Source: Sphingobacterium endophyticum (GTDB lineage Bacteria; Bacteroidota; Bacteroidia; Sphingobacteriales; Sphingobacteriaceae). From it: a stretch of DNA of 64,000 bases. Positions 28,099-39,400 of this stretch are shown here, one piece after another (position 1 is the stretch's first letter; each line of letters starts with the position of its first letter). The position numbers and the translations under genes are program-made. The notes under the pieces are model-generated. The model was not told the DNA's origin and searched no databases. It worked only from the letters and a program-made list of their open reading frames with translations. The stretch is taken from positions 124,001-188,000 of the forward strand of contig NZ_SMMI01000009.1 of the NCBI RefSeq assembly GCF_009733535.1, in the 5' to 3' direction.

Positions 28099-28557
28099 AT
28101 GGCAGATGCTCTTTATCAAACCGTAAACTTTCATTTTTCAGTCAACTTTAACTTGAAGGGAAATAAATCGATTGATATAAAATTTCAATCTGTCAATGGT
28201 TTGGATGCAACTATAGATAGTGAAACCATTAAGGAAGGTGGGGAAAATAGATTTGAACACGTTGTTCCTTCTAGACATAAATATGGCCCACTGGTACTTA
28301 AAAGAGGTTTAATTGCGCCCGGGGACTCAGCTGTTACCGACTGGCTTAAAAAAGCTTTTGATGATCAAGAATATGAAACCCTAGATACCGTGGTGATTAA
28401 TTTACTTGATGAACAACATCAATCATTGATGAATTGGAAAATCAATAATGTATGGCCAAGAAGCTGGAAACTATCCGAACTCAATGCCGGTAGGGCAGAA
28501 GTTTTGATTGAAACTCTTGAATTGAATTTTAACCGATTAATTTTTCAAAAATCATAA
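28099..28557 (+). CDS. Inner tube protein 2 (gp19-like, possibly tube initiator)
   Basis: 152 aa, same fold as the gene before it (FQSVNGLDATIDSETIKEGG, then GPLVLKRGLIAPGDSAVTDWL, ending LIETLELNFNRL) but clearly diverged. eCIS loci usually carry two or three tube paralogues; one forms the shaft and others form the first layers on the baseplate (Afp5/Afp6-like). The sequence is more divergent from the standard tube protein, so a specialised ring near the baseplate or cap is the likely role. Followed after two bases by a DUF5908 microprotein. Confidence 0.92.
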   Translation: MADALYQTVNFHFSVNFNLKGNKSIDIKFQSVNGLDATIDSETIKEGGENRFEHVVPSRHKYGPLVLKRGLIAPGDSAVTDWLKKAFDDQEYETLDTVVINLLDEQHQSLMNWKINNVWPRSWKLSELNAGRAEVLIETLELNFNRLIFQKS

Positions 28558-28559
28558 TC

Positions 28560-28733
28560 ATGCCAGTTGAAGTCAGAGAATTGATAATAAAAGCAACCAT
28601 TGTCCAAGAATTAGGCTCAACGCCAAATTCTGCTGCTTCTAGCCAAAACAATGGAATTAATGCTTCCGAAGAAATTGTAAAAGTGTGTGTTGATAAAGTC
28701 TTAGAAATCTTAAAAGAAAAAAATGAGCGCTAA
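28560..28733 (+). CDS. DUF5908 microprotein of the eCIS operon
   Basis: 57 aa, encoded between the second tube gene (two bases after its stop) and the LysM protein gene, which it overlaps by 11 bases. It begins MPVEVRELIIKATIVQE and ends in a short amphipathic helix. This matches the small DUF5908 family found at this exact place in Bacteroidota eCIS and related tail loci. The role is unknown. A position next to the tube-baseplate adaptor suggests a baseplate or assembly factor. Confidence 0.85.
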   Translation: MPVEVRELIIKATIVQELGSTPNSAASSQNNGINASEEIVKVCVDKVLEILKEKNER

Positions 28734-29445
28734 TTATAGTTCTGGAAAATTGGAAAAACTGTTGATTTATTCTTTCACCGATAGACAGTTTCAAGTTAAG
28801 GATGCCGAACAAAAAAACAAACCAGCATTCGTAGCTCCTATTAATCCTGAGTCTTTCTCTAAGAACTATAAGATTGAACATGACGTACAAAGACCTCATG
28901 GAACTGGTTCTGCTGAAGTAAAGTTTAAATCTACAGCACCTGAAGAATTAAAGCTAGATTTTATTCTTGATGGTACTGGAACCATGGAAGGTTACTGGGA
29001 GGAATACAAAAGTAAACCCGTCAATGAACAATTAAAAATATTTATGGACTGCGCTTATAATTATAAAGGCGATATCCATAGACCAAACTTTTTACTCATT
29101 ATTTGGGGATCTGAAATTAGGTTCCGATGTGTTCTGGCAAATTTAGATGTCAATTACACCTTATTTAAACCTGATGGAACTCCTTTAAGAGCTAGGTTAA
29201 CGGCCTCTTTTCTCGATTATCAATCTCGTGAACAAAGAATGGCTGAAGATAATCCTTCATCACCCGATTTGACCCACCATAGGGTAATAAAACAAGGTGA
29301 TCGACTCGATTTAATGACCTTCTCGATTTATAACGACTCCAAATATTTTATGCAAGTCGCTAAATATAATGGACTAACCTCCATAAAAAAATTGAAACCT
29401 GGCAATGAAATCTATTTTCCGCCTTTTGATAAAAATGAAAACTAA
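28723..29445 (+). CDS. Tube-baseplate adaptor with LysM domain (Afp7/Pvc7-like CIS tube protein)
   Basis: 240 aa. The N-terminal domain (VAPINPESFSKNYKIEHD, then APEELKLDFILDGTG) is the contractile injection system tube-family fold. The last 50 residues are a LysM module (NDSKYFMQVAKYNGLTS, then LKPGNEIYFPP). In phage tails the equivalent is gp53/gp54; it links the tube to the spike hub. The LysM part in such proteins is structural rather than proof of peptidoglycan binding. It overlaps the DUF5908 gene by 11 bases and the spike gene by one. Confidence 0.92.
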   Translation: MSANYSSGKLEKLLIYSFTDRQFQVKDAEQKNKPAFVAPINPESFSKNYKIEHDVQRPHGTGSAEVKFKSTAPEELKLDFILDGTGTMEGYWEEYKSKPVNEQLKIFMDCAYNYKGDIHRPNFLLIIWGSEIRFRCVLANLDVNYTLFKPDGTPLRARLTASFLDYQSREQRMAEDNPSSPDLTHHRVIKQGDRLDLMTFSIYNDSKYFMQVAKYNGLTSIKKLKPGNEIYFPPFDKNEN

Positions 29446-31220
29446 TGGAAGAACTAATCATACCTAATCCTTCACAACATGATGTTGTATCCTATAATAT
29501 CTTATTGGATGGTACTGATATGGATGCATCCTATGAGATCTTAAGTATTTCTATTGATAAAGAAATTAATAGAATACCGACTGCTAAAATTCTAATTAAA
29601 GACGGTGACGCCTCATTGGCGCAATTTGAAATTAGTAACAAAAATGATTTTATCCCCGGTAAAGAAATTATCATAAAAATTGGCTTTGATAGCACTAATA
29701 AACAAGCATTCAAAGGAATTATTACCAAACATCAGGTTCGGGTTAAGGAAAATGGAAATACCCAATTGATGATTGAATGCAAAGATTATGCAATGAGAAT
29801 GACTTTAGGAAGGCAAAGTAAATATTTTTTAGAAACTAAGGATAGTGATGTTATCGATACTATAATTTCAAATTATGAGAATTTAACTGCTGATGTTGAA
29901 GAGACTCAACTTAGGCATAATGAACTCATTCAACATCATGTAACGGATTGGGATTATGTCATTCTCCGTGCTGAATCTAATGGAATGTTGGTCAACGTCA
30001 ATGATGGCGATATTTCTGTGAAAAAACCCGATACTTCAACGGATCCAGTTCTTCAAATTACGTATGGATCTTCCATTTTGGAATTTGAAGCCGAAATGGA
30101 TGCAAGAAGCCAGTGGACAAAAGTTCAGGCTAGTTCTTGGGATTATAAAAATCAGGCATTATTTACTGCTGAAATTGATGAAGCGAATTCTTTTTCCCAA
30201 GCTGGAAATGTTTCTGGAGCCACCTTAGGTGCTTCAAATAAGTTAGACCAATACCAGCTTCATCATAGTGGCCATCTATTGGAACAGGAATTACAGTCAT
30301 GGGTGGATGGAACAATGATGCGAAGTCGATTGGCAAAAATTAGAGGTAGAGCACGTTTTACAGGATTCTCTGATATAAAACCTGGAGATATGGTGAAAAT
30401 TGCCGGAATTGGAGAACGATTTAATGGCAACTCATTCGTTACAGCTGTTAGGCAAGATGTTGGTGATGGAACATGGTATACGAATATTCAGTTTGGGCTG
30501 AGTCCTGAACAATATTCATCTGTACATCCTGATTTGAATGAGTCACCTTCCGCTGGACTGTTAGGTGCTATTAAAGGTCTGCAAATTGCAAAAGTCCTCC
30601 AGCTTGAAAATGATCCTGAGGGGGAAGACCGGATCCTCGTTAAGATCCCTGTTATTGATAACAGCTCAAATGGTACTTGGGTTAGGATTGCATGCCTAGA
30701 TGCAGGAAAAGATAGAGGCTCATTTTTCAGACCGGAAATTGACGATGAAGTGATTGTTGGTTTTATCAATAATGACCCAAGACATGCCATTATGCTCGGT
30801 ATGTTGAATAGTAGTGCTAAGCCGGCACCGTTAAGTGCTACCGATGCAAATGACGAAAAGGGATTTTTTACCCGTAGTAATATGAGAGTGCATTTTAATG
30901 ATGCAAAGAAAATTATAACTATTGATACCCCAGCTGGAAATAGTATTGTCTTGGATGAAGACGGTTCTAAAATCGAAATTAAAGATCAAAATGCTAATAA
31001 AATAACAATGGATAGTTCTGGTATTAAACTGGATAGTCCAAGAGATGTGGAAATAAAAGCTGGATTAAATTTAAAGATTAGTGCCGGATCAGCTATAGAA
31101 ATTACCGGTAATTCTATGAAAGTAAATGGGACAGCTAGTATTAATTTAGAATCTGCAATCACCAAAATTTCATCATTTGGTGTGACGGAAATCAGCGGTT
31201 CATTAGTCAAGATAAATTAA
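29445..31220 (+). CDS. VgrG-like spike protein (Afp8/Pvc8)
   Basis: 591 aa. The first 370 residues form the gp27-like hub (ISIDKEINRIPTAKILIKDG, DWDYVILRAESNGML). Residues about 380-455 are a gp5 OB-fold (RILVKIPVIDNSSNGTWVRI, FRPEIDDEVIVGF). The C-terminal 100 residues are short repeats (ISAGSAIEITGNSMKVNG) that form the triple-stranded beta-helix needle. No extra enzymatic domain is attached. Together with the PAAR protein it forms the puncturing tip. It begins on the last base of the LysM gene. Confidence 0.95.
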   Translation: MEELIIPNPSQHDVVSYNILLDGTDMDASYEILSISIDKEINRIPTAKILIKDGDASLAQFEISNKNDFIPGKEIIIKIGFDSTNKQAFKGIITKHQVRVKENGNTQLMIECKDYAMRMTLGRQSKYFLETKDSDVIDTIISNYENLTADVEETQLRHNELIQHHVTDWDYVILRAESNGMLVNVNDGDISVKKPDTSTDPVLQITYGSSILEFEAEMDARSQWTKVQASSWDYKNQALFTAEIDEANSFSQAGNVSGATLGASNKLDQYQLHHSGHLLEQELQSWVDGTMMRSRLAKIRGRARFTGFSDIKPGDMVKIAGIGERFNGNSFVTAVRQDVGDGTWYTNIQFGLSPEQYSSVHPDLNESPSAGLLGAIKGLQIAKVLQLENDPEGEDRILVKIPVIDNSSNGTWVRIACLDAGKDRGSFFRPEIDDEVIVGFINNDPRHAIMLGMLNSSAKPAPLSATDANDEKGFFTRSNMRVHFNDAKKIITIDTPAGNSIVLDEDGSKIEIKDQNANKITMDSSGIKLDSPRDVEIKAGLNLKISAGSAIEITGNSMKVNGTASINLESAITKISSFGVTEISGSLVKIN

Positions 31221-31237
31221 TTAAAATCTAAAAGATT

Positions 31238-31531
31238 ATGCCTTCAGCAGCAAGAATAAGCGATATGCATATTTGTCCTATGATAAATCCTGGACCCGTC
31301 CCACATGTTGGTGGACCTATATTAGGACCAGGGGCACCAACTGTATTGGTTGGTGGAATGCCTGCTGCTGTTGTTGGAGACTTACTGCTTTGTACTGGAC
31401 CTCCTGATTCTATCGTACAAGGATCAATGTCCGTAATGATTGCTGGAAAACCTGCAGCCAGACAAGGTGATTTAACAGCGCACGGTGGCTCAATTTCGAT
31501 GGGGCTGCCAACCGTTCAGATTGGAGGTTAA
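31238..31531 (+). CDS. PAAR-domain spike tip (Afp10-like)
   Basis: 97 aa, a bare PAAR protein with no extension. The PAAR pattern is clear: DMHICPM, PHVGGPILGPG, VVGDLLLCTGPPDSI and LTAHGGSISMG. The three histidines and one cysteine in these segments are the usual ligands for the single tip metal ion. It forms a cone that sharpens the VgrG-like spike. It sits between the spike gene and gp25. Confidence 0.96.
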   Translation: MPSAARISDMHICPMINPGPVPHVGGPILGPGAPTVLVGGMPAAVVGDLLLCTGPPDSIVQGSMSVMIAGKPAARQGDLTAHGGSISMGLPTVQIGG

Positions 31532-31546
31532 AATAATTTAGAAATC

Positions 31547-31972
31547 ATGGATAATACATTCAATTCATTTTTAGGTACAGGATGGGCTTTCCCACCAGAG
31601 TTCAATATCATTTCAAATGAAGTAGAAATGGTTTCTGGGCTGGAAGATATCGAGCAAAGTCTAAATATCCTCCTCTCAACTTCATTGGGTGAAAGGGTCA
31701 TGCAACCTCAATTCGGATGTGATTTAACGGATTACGTCTTTGAAACAATGAATAGTTCAGTAATTGGGTATCTAAAAGATAGAGTAGGTAATTCAATTCT
31801 TTTTTATGAACCCAGAATTCGAGTGGAAATGATTGATATTACGCCAACTGGTTCCTTTGATCTTATTGAAGGTCGTTTTACAATCAGCGTTCAATATACT
31901 ATCCCAGGAACGAATTCAAGATTCAATTATGTGTATGATTATTATTTGAATGAAGCATTGAAATCTATTTAG
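31547..31972 (+). CDS. gp25-like baseplate wedge protein (Afp9-like)
   Basis: 141 aa, the normal size. The motif EDIEQSLNILLSTSLGERVMQ and the conserved wedge motif YEPRIRVE (the EPR core of gp25 and TssE) are present. In contractile machines this protein joins the wedge to the first sheath ring and triggers contraction. It is 15 bases after the PAAR gene and 27 before the Afp11-like baseplate gene. Confidence 0.95.
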   Translation: MDNTFNSFLGTGWAFPPEFNIISNEVEMVSGLEDIEQSLNILLSTSLGERVMQPQFGCDLTDYVFETMNSSVIGYLKDRVGNSILFYEPRIRVEMIDITPTGSFDLIEGRFTISVQYTIPGTNSRFNYVYDYYLNEALKSI

Positions 31973-31999
31973 CAATAGCATTACCAAAAATCACTAGCC

Positions 32000-34900
32000 A
32001 TGAAATGTAAAGAGCTCATACATCCTTTTCAAAACGATTCTGGAGTTAGCCAACGTCAGCGGATGATGGATGACCTATTGAATAGCTCAGCTTTGATTGA
32101 TGCTAGGAATTTAGCAGATATGTTAGATTATTTTCAAAAATTAGCTAAACATATCAATTATTATGATTCTGATCTTAATGTTTCAAACTGGCAACCGTTT
32201 TTTCAAAATAGCCTGCCTTTTACAATTGCTGCGATCATAAAATTTGACCAGCGAAAAATCAATGATAAATTGCAAAAATATTTGCATCTATTCGATAAAA
32301 ACCCATCTAAAGCTAGCCTGCAGTTATTGGTCAACTTTGTTTATTACGCTATTATAAAACCAATTCTTGGCTGGAACATTAAATTAAAAAACTCTGAATT
32401 ACCAATATCACTATTCTTAGCAAAGCTTATAAAAGATAACTTATCCGACTCTCTGAAATTGTTCATTCTCGAACTTAATACGGCAGTAAAATGGTTTCAA
32501 ATTAAAACCTTGAACTTTTCGGATTTCTTAAATGATGAGGACTGGAACTTAGATATTACAGACTTATATAGCATAAAATCTGATGACGCATTTTACGCTT
32601 CTGGGCTGAATGATCGGGATCGAATTATTTACACAAAAAACCAGATAAAAATCTTTTCGGATTCTTTTTTAGACAATATTGATGCTATTTCTAAAATAGC
32701 AGAGAATAGCTTAGAACTTAGTTTTGAACCCTTAACAGATGAATTTAAAGAAAAAGTAAGTCCACATTTAGCTTTGTTATTTACTTTCCTTAAACTGTTT
32801 AAATATGTTCAAAATGACTTAAATACTTTTACTAAAAAACATATTGATTTTTTCTATAAAGAAGTCTTGTTTTTAAAACCTAAAGATGCCTTCCCTGATA
32901 AAGTACATGTCGTTTTTGAAATTCAAAATCAAATCCAGAAATATTTGTTGAAGGAAGGTATTTTAGTTAAAGATGCTAAGGATGCAAATAAAAGGGAAAT
33001 ACTCTTTTCTTTAGATGATCAAATCGTCGTTAATAAAACCAAAATTGCAGAAGTAAAAACCTTATTTCTAAATAATGAGATTCATGGGAAATCCACATAT
33101 CTCAAAGGACTTCATATTGCAAATAAAGCAAATATGGCTGACGGTGTGGATAAACCATTTAAGGATATTTCTAACCCCAGTTGGTCTACGCTAGGTGCCG
33201 AACTTAGTAAATACAAAGATCCGGAACATAAATTCACTAAACCCTTTCCGCATGCAAGGATTGGATTCGTATTGGCTTCCGAAGTCCTACTATTAAAAGA
33301 AGCTGAGCGAAATATCGAAATCAATGTAGTCTGTGAAATCAATAATTTTTGCACGGAATCTCTAATTATCAATGATTTATTCGATCAGTTTAAACAAATC
33401 TTGAATCAAGAGTTTTATCCAATTAATCGTGATTTAATCTCTCTGGCCTATAAAAATGGTATAAGTAAAGAATTAGGAGCAAAATTAGAATCAAAATTGT
33501 CCAAAGTTATTCCTAATGAAAATATGATAAGCTGTTCCGGTGAAATTAGAGAAGAAATATTTGAAACCATTCTTACTAATGAGGAATTTAAAGAATGGAA
33601 CCTAACTGACCCCGAAAAGTTATCTTTCTTAGCTATTTTTAAACCTATTAAAGCAATAAATATTGCTTTTAGCGGTGAAAAAGATTGGATAATTCCAGAT
33701 AACAATCCTACCATTAGTATTTCCGAATTGTATAATGGAAATAAATTTAAAATGACTATTAGCGTTGAATTATCTGAAGAGAAGGAATCAATAACCTATT
33801 ATGATGATGAAATTTTAAAAGAGGGATTTCATACGAAATTTCCACTCTTAAAAGTAGAATTCGATGACAGGATAAAACTAGACGTAAATATTTCAAAAAA
33901 TGAAGATTCCTTCTTCTGTAAAAAAGAATCTAAGGAATATCTTCAACAAGTTTCAACCTATCAATTTTTTAGAAACGTAAGATTTTCTAGCTATTTTAAT
34001 GCAGCCACTTATAAAACCGAATCTACCAATATTAAAGTGAAAGTCTGTGGATTGAAGAATCTTATCGTTCAGAATTCCGAAAGCCTTCAGAATGTAAATG
34101 GTCCAATTTACCCTTTTGGAACAAGACCAGAAATCATTGACTTTGATATAAAAAATCAGCCTAAACTTAATGTTGATACTGATATTAATTTAATTGGCCC
34201 TGATTTTTATATTGGTAGCCAAGAGGTATTTTCAAAAAAATGGGATGACATTACAGTCAATTTAAATTGGAAAGATAAACCCACCAATTTTCGAGATTAC
34301 TATAAAGGATATTTACAGAATGAAGATGGTTTCGGTCTTGACGAAAATAAATTCTTTATCAATCTTTCCATCCTTGAAAATGGAAAATGGAAAGGTGAAA
34401 ATAATCATTCAAGCCCAAATACCAGTTCAGTAAATATACTGGGAAAAGTATATAATAACCGCCGGTTATTTGAATCAAACGGTAATTCAGAATGCAATCA
34501 TAAAAATCCTTATGAACAGACTATAAAATTAAATAAATCGCACTTTACACTCAATCAGAAATTTATTCATTCTGATGAAAATCTTGAAAAATATGAAGTG
34601 AACTCAACTCATGGATTTTTAAAGATTAATCTGCAGTTTCAAGATTTCTGCCATAAAGTCTATTCTTATGTATTGGCAAGGCAAATGATGGCATTAGGAA
34701 AACTCCCCGACAGTAAATTGGAGGATGCTATTTATTATGATGCCAGCGGAAATTTAGTAGTTTTCAGGTCCAAAAACATTATTGATGATATCAATAATGC
34801 TAAAAATATATCCCTTCGGGTTAATCAAGATGTAAATGCTTCGCCTGATGGAATCAAAGCTAGAATGGGAAATATTGGTAATACATCAATTAATGTATCC

Positions 34901-36472
34901 AATGCAAATAGAATCAGAAGAATTGTGCTACCTTATGATCCTTTAAATCCCAGCACATTAAACAACCTCGCTAATGATGCTTCAAATTTAAATAACACTT
35001 TAAATACTGTCTATTCTTTATTAGATAATAATGTCAAGTATCAAGCGGTAATTCCCAATGAACCTTGGACTCCTATCATAAAAAATTTATGTTTAGATTA
35101 TTCCGCCACTGCTGAAATAAAGGATGTTGAAATCATTCATCTTTATCCTTATCCACAAACTTTTAAAAAAGAGGAACTAAATCATAATCCATCCATGTTG
35201 CCAACTTTTTGCGATGAAGGTAATCTTTTCATTGCCCTTCAGGAAATGGAACCTGGTACTAATGTCAATATCCTCTTTCAAATGGCAGAAGCAACTTCTG
35301 ACTCCGAATCTCTTAGAGAACCCGTTAATTGGTATTATCTAGAAAATAATAGTTGGAAAAATATGCGAACTGGATTTGAAGTATTGGATGATGATACCCA
35401 TGGATTAACAACTTCAGGTATCATTAAATTTGCTATTCCCGGTAGCATCACAAAAGACAATACCATTTTGCCTAATGGAATGTATTGGTTAAAAGCAAGT
35501 ATCCCTAAAAATAGTAAGTCTGTAAGTGAAATTATTGGAATCCATACTCAAGCTATTAAAGCAACTTTTACCAATGAAATATTAAATGATAAGCTTAGAT
35601 TAAATACACCATTGCCTGCAGGTTCTATTTCAAAACTTAAGGAATCAGATTCTTATATCAAAAAAGTTGATCAACCTTATGAATCATTTAATGGAAGAAT
35701 TCCTGAATCCCAAGGTCATTTTTATATCCGTGTAAGTGAGCTACTTAAACATAAAAATAGGGCAATCCAAAAATTTGATTATGAAAGGTTAACATTAGAG
35801 GCTTTTCCTCAATTATATAAGGTAAAATGTATAAATCATAGCTTCGCATTAGATGCTCATCAATATATCAATGATTTCCCAATGGCTCCAGGTTATATCA
35901 TTTTGGCCGTAATTCCTGATTTAAATATCTTGAAAGCTTCCGAAGTTTTTGAACCAAGAGTGCCAGTGAGTTTATTGGAAAATATCCAAAAATTTATCAA
36001 AGAAAGATGTTCTCCTTTTGTCCGTTTGAGAGTCATGAATCCTAGATATGAAGGAGTTAATATATGTATTAAAGTAAAACTTCATCCAGGTAAAGATGAA
36101 CAATTCTATAAGGATAAATTAAAACAAGATCTCAGAGAGTTCTTGGCTCCTTGGGCAGTCGGTAAATTTGATAAATTATCTTTCGGACAGTGTATATATC
36201 AATCTGATATCGTTGGATTTATTGAATCTAGAGATTATATCAATTATATCATTGACCTCAGGATGCAACATGAAGATGATGAGCAAAATATTATAACAAA
36301 CTCACAAAAAGTAGTCTGTCCAATAACTCCGCGCTCAATATTGATAGCCTCGAACATAGATGTTCTTATTGAACAGCAGGATTGTGAACGATGGGAATCT
36401 CCTAAAATACAGATACCATGTTCTAATGTCCCAATTCCAATAGAGAATTATTGTAAAAATTATAAAGTGTAG
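32000..36472 (+). CDS. Large baseplate protein, Afp11/baseplate J-like
   Basis: 1490 aa, about twice the length of Afp11 of Serratia. The start is the ATG in the context CCATGAAATG at 32000. The C-terminal quarter has the baseplate J/gp6 signature (GHFYIRVSELLKHKNRAIQK, FDYERLTLEAFPQLYKVKC, GYIILAVIPDLN, WAVGKFDKLSFGQ). The long N-terminal part is helical for about 330 residues and then beta-rich; it is not recognisable by eye. Such proteins form the wedge dimers of the baseplate. Its order directly before the Afp12-like gene (15 bases) is conserved in eCIS. Confidence 0.88.
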   Translation: MKCKELIHPFQNDSGVSQRQRMMDDLLNSSALIDARNLADMLDYFQKLAKHINYYDSDLNVSNWQPFFQNSLPFTIAAIIKFDQRKINDKLQKYLHLFDKNPSKASLQLLVNFVYYAIIKPILGWNIKLKNSELPISLFLAKLIKDNLSDSLKLFILELNTAVKWFQIKTLNFSDFLNDEDWNLDITDLYSIKSDDAFYASGLNDRDRIIYTKNQIKIFSDSFLDNIDAISKIAENSLELSFEPLTDEFKEKVSPHLALLFTFLKLFKYVQNDLNTFTKKHIDFFYKEVLFLKPKDAFPDKVHVVFEIQNQIQKYLLKEGILVKDAKDANKREILFSLDDQIVVNKTKIAEVKTLFLNNEIHGKSTYLKGLHIANKANMADGVDKPFKDISNPSWSTLGAELSKYKDPEHKFTKPFPHARIGFVLASEVLLLKEAERNIEINVVCEINNFCTESLIINDLFDQFKQILNQEFYPINRDLISLAYKNGISKELGAKLESKLSKVIPNENMISCSGEIREEIFETILTNEEFKEWNLTDPEKLSFLAIFKPIKAINIAFSGEKDWIIPDNNPTISISELYNGNKFKMTISVELSEEKESITYYDDEILKEGFHTKFPLLKVEFDDRIKLDVNISKNEDSFFCKKESKEYLQQVSTYQFFRNVRFSSYFNAATYKTESTNIKVKVCGLKNLIVQNSESLQNVNGPIYPFGTRPEIIDFDIKNQPKLNVDTDINLIGPDFYIGSQEVFSKKWDDITVNLNWKDKPTNFRDYYKGYLQNEDGFGLDENKFFINLSILENGKWKGENNHSSPNTSSVNILGKVYNNRRLFESNGNSECNHKNPYEQTIKLNKSHFTLNQKFIHSDENLEKYEVNSTHGFLKINLQFQDFCHKVYSYVLARQMMALGKLPDSKLEDAIYYDASGNLVVFRSKNIIDDINNAKNISLRVNQDVNASPDGIKARMGNIGNTSINVSNANRIRRIVLPYDPLNPSTLNNLANDASNLNNTLNTVYSLLDNNVKYQAVIPNEPWTPIIKNLCLDYSATAEIKDVEIIHLYPYPQTFKKEELNHNPSMLPTFCDEGNLFIALQEMEPGTNVNILFQMAEATSDSESLREPVNWYYLENNSWKNMRTGFEVLDDDTHGLTTSGIIKFAIPGSITKDNTILPNGMYWLKASIPKNSKSVSEIIGIHTQAIKATFTNEILNDKLRLNTPLPAGSISKLKESDSYIKKVDQPYESFNGRIPESQGHFYIRVSELLKHKNRAIQKFDYERLTLEAFPQLYKVKCINHSFALDAHQYINDFPMAPGYIILAVIPDLNILKASEVFEPRVPVSLLENIQKFIKERCSPFVRLRVMNPRYEGVNICIKVKLHPGKDEQFYKDKLKQDLREFLAPWAVGKFDKLSFGQCIYQSDIVGFIESRDYINYIIDLRMQHEDDEQNIITNSQKVVCPITPRSILIASNIDVLIEQQDCERWESPKIQIPCSNVPIPIENYCKNYKV

Positions 36473-36487
36473 GTAGAATGAATAGTC

Positions 36488-39400
36488 ATGAAAACCGAAA
36501 GAGACCATATTAAAGCTATTAGCAAGGTAAATCCTAATTTCCCTTCATATCTTGATTTTCAAAAATTAAGGACGGATGGTATTGCTTATCTTGGAAAACT
36601 CTCTGGAAAAATTTGGACGGACCATAATATTCATGATCCTGGAATAACAATTCTAGAAATTCTTTGTTATGCATTATTGGATTTAGGATATCGTACAAAT
36701 CTGCCAGAATTGGATTTGCTATCCAAAGACCCAAACGATAACAGCAAAGAAAATAATTTCTTTACGGCGGCTCAAATTCTAAGCTGTAATCCACTTAATT
36801 TAATGGATTACCGTAAACTCCTAATTGATATCGAAGGAGTGAAAAATGCTTGGATTGAGATCGCATCCGACCAACTTGATTTCTGTTCAGATAGGTCAGA
36901 ATTTAATATACAAGCATCTCAAAATTTAGCCTGTAACCAATTTTTGAATGGATTATATCATGTATTTATAGAACCCGAAAAGGATATCAATTCTGATTTT
37001 CCTAATGAAAACCTTGCTTCTGAATATTTTGACGAATTGACAAAGTCTATCCGAAATAGGCTGATGACTCACAGAAATTTTTGTGAAGATTTTGTGGATA
37101 TCACCTATTTATGTAAAATAGATGTAGGTATTTGTGCCGATATCGAATTGAATACCGATGCCAATATTGATAAAATTTATACCGAAATAATTCAAGGATT
37201 AAGAGATTTTATTTCTCCTAGTCCAAAATTCTATACCCTTCAGCAATTATTGGATAAAGACAGAACCATTGAAGAAATTTTTTCAGGTAGACCTTATAAT
37301 CTCGCAGAAAGTCATGGATTCATTGATTCTGATGAACTGGAACAAATTAATCTCAGAAAAGAAATCCATCTATCAGATTTATATCAAATAATATTAAATG
37401 TTGAAGGTGTTAAATCTGTAAATAATTTATTAATAAAAAATTGTCAGGCAGGATTTTTCGATAGTTCAACCGTTTGGAAATTTAAATTACCAAAAAATTA
37501 TACAGCTAATTTTTCATTAGCATGTACCCAAATTAAATTTTCAAAAAATGATATTCCGATACAATTCGATGCAAAGAAATTTGAAGGATTGTTCCATATA
37601 CAATTCGCCAATTCTGGTAAAGTGTTGTTTCAAAGCCCTTCCGAATATTTAGATCGAAGCATTCCTCAAGGTAACTATTATCAAGATTTGGATGAATACT
37701 ACCTTTTACAAGATGATTTTCCAAGAGTATATGGAATTGCTGATGGTGGACTTTCTGATGATGCTACTAAGCTTAGAAAAGCTCAGGCACTACAACTTAA
37801 AGGATATTTGCTATTCTTTGATCAAGTCCTTGCAGGGTATTTATCTCAATTAAAAAACATTAGAACACTATTCGCAATGAATAGTGCAACGGATCCAAAT
37901 TTTAAAAGAACTTATTTTCTAAATAAGTTAGTTGATAAACCTGAACTATCTAAATTGCTTCGTTTTGCAGTAGGTGATGAATATTCAACTAACCTTGGTG
38001 AAACAGGAAATATCTTGGTAAGATCGGTTAGTTACCCAGATTTATTGGATTTAATCGAATTGAATAAATCCAGTAATGTGAATCCAGATCATTTAATCCA
38101 ATATTATTCTCCTAATCTAAATAAGCTAAATGTTGTTATAAATCAATTTAAAGAAGATTTTATAAGTTCTAATTATCAAATAGGGCTATTAAATGCTGAT
38201 TCTCAGGAAATTCATTATTATATCATTGGGACATCTACGGATTTTGCTTTATTAAGTAAGATAGGTTTTCCCTCAGTTTCTGCCGCCTCTCTACATGCTA
38301 ATTCTGTAGTTTATGTTGGTTCTTTCGAGGAGAATTACAGTAGCTTTATTGTGGATGAGAATAATGTCTCCTTTAACCTTGAGTTGAACATTTCATCATT
38401 TAAATCCTATTTATCAAAAATTATTGAAGATGAAGATTTATATAGTGAAAGAAGAAATGGTTTCCTTGACCATTTATTGTCACGTTTTGCTGAAAAATTT
38501 ACAGATCATATAATTGATCAATTTAATTACGATTCAAGAATTGACTATTCTAAACGCCTAATTTCCGCTAAAGAAGATTTCCTATCAAACTACGACTCCA
38601 TTAGTGAAAACCGCGGAAAAGCCTATGATTATTTGCAGAATAATTTGAATAATAGCAATATTTCTGGCTTTGAAAATGAAGCGAAATACCTGGCAGGAAT
38701 TGAAAACAAAGAAATCCATAGTTTATGCAATTTTATTGTGGAACCTTTAGATGATTATTATTTAGTTGAGTTAAAGATTGATGGTGAACCCTATTTTTCA
38801 TTGAATGAAAGATTTGACTCAGAAGCTGAAGCCGAAGAAGTAGCCCAGGTAGTTTATGAATCCATATCAAATCCAGAAAAATTAACAACCAAGTATATTC
38901 CACATAATAAATCATATGCCGTAGAACTACATTATAATGAAAGTAAGTCTGTATCCTTTTATAAGCAATATCCTACATCGCAAGATGCTGATGCTGTAAG
39001 GCTGGGATTGAACAGAATGTTCAGTAAAGAATTTAAAGATGAAATTCATATCAGTAGTTATGAATATCAAGCTCAATTAGTAGATGAGCTCGGAGAAATT
39101 ATTCGCAAATCTACTCAAAACTATCCTGAGGATAAGGCCGCTTTGGAGCATGCTGAAAAAACAATTTCAAAAATCAACGATCCTTCTGAATGGACCTCAG
39201 ATTCAAATAATAACAAGAAAATTTCACAGCTTATTTTTACATCTTCTGATGACGATGTTAAAAGATATTTGGATATTAAGGCTTTTAAGATTAATGTCAA
39301 TAACAATATTGTAGGAAAACCTGAACAATTTACTTACGATATTCTCGATAGCCTAAATACCTTTAAGTTTTACGCTGTTCATGATTTTTCATCCAATAAA

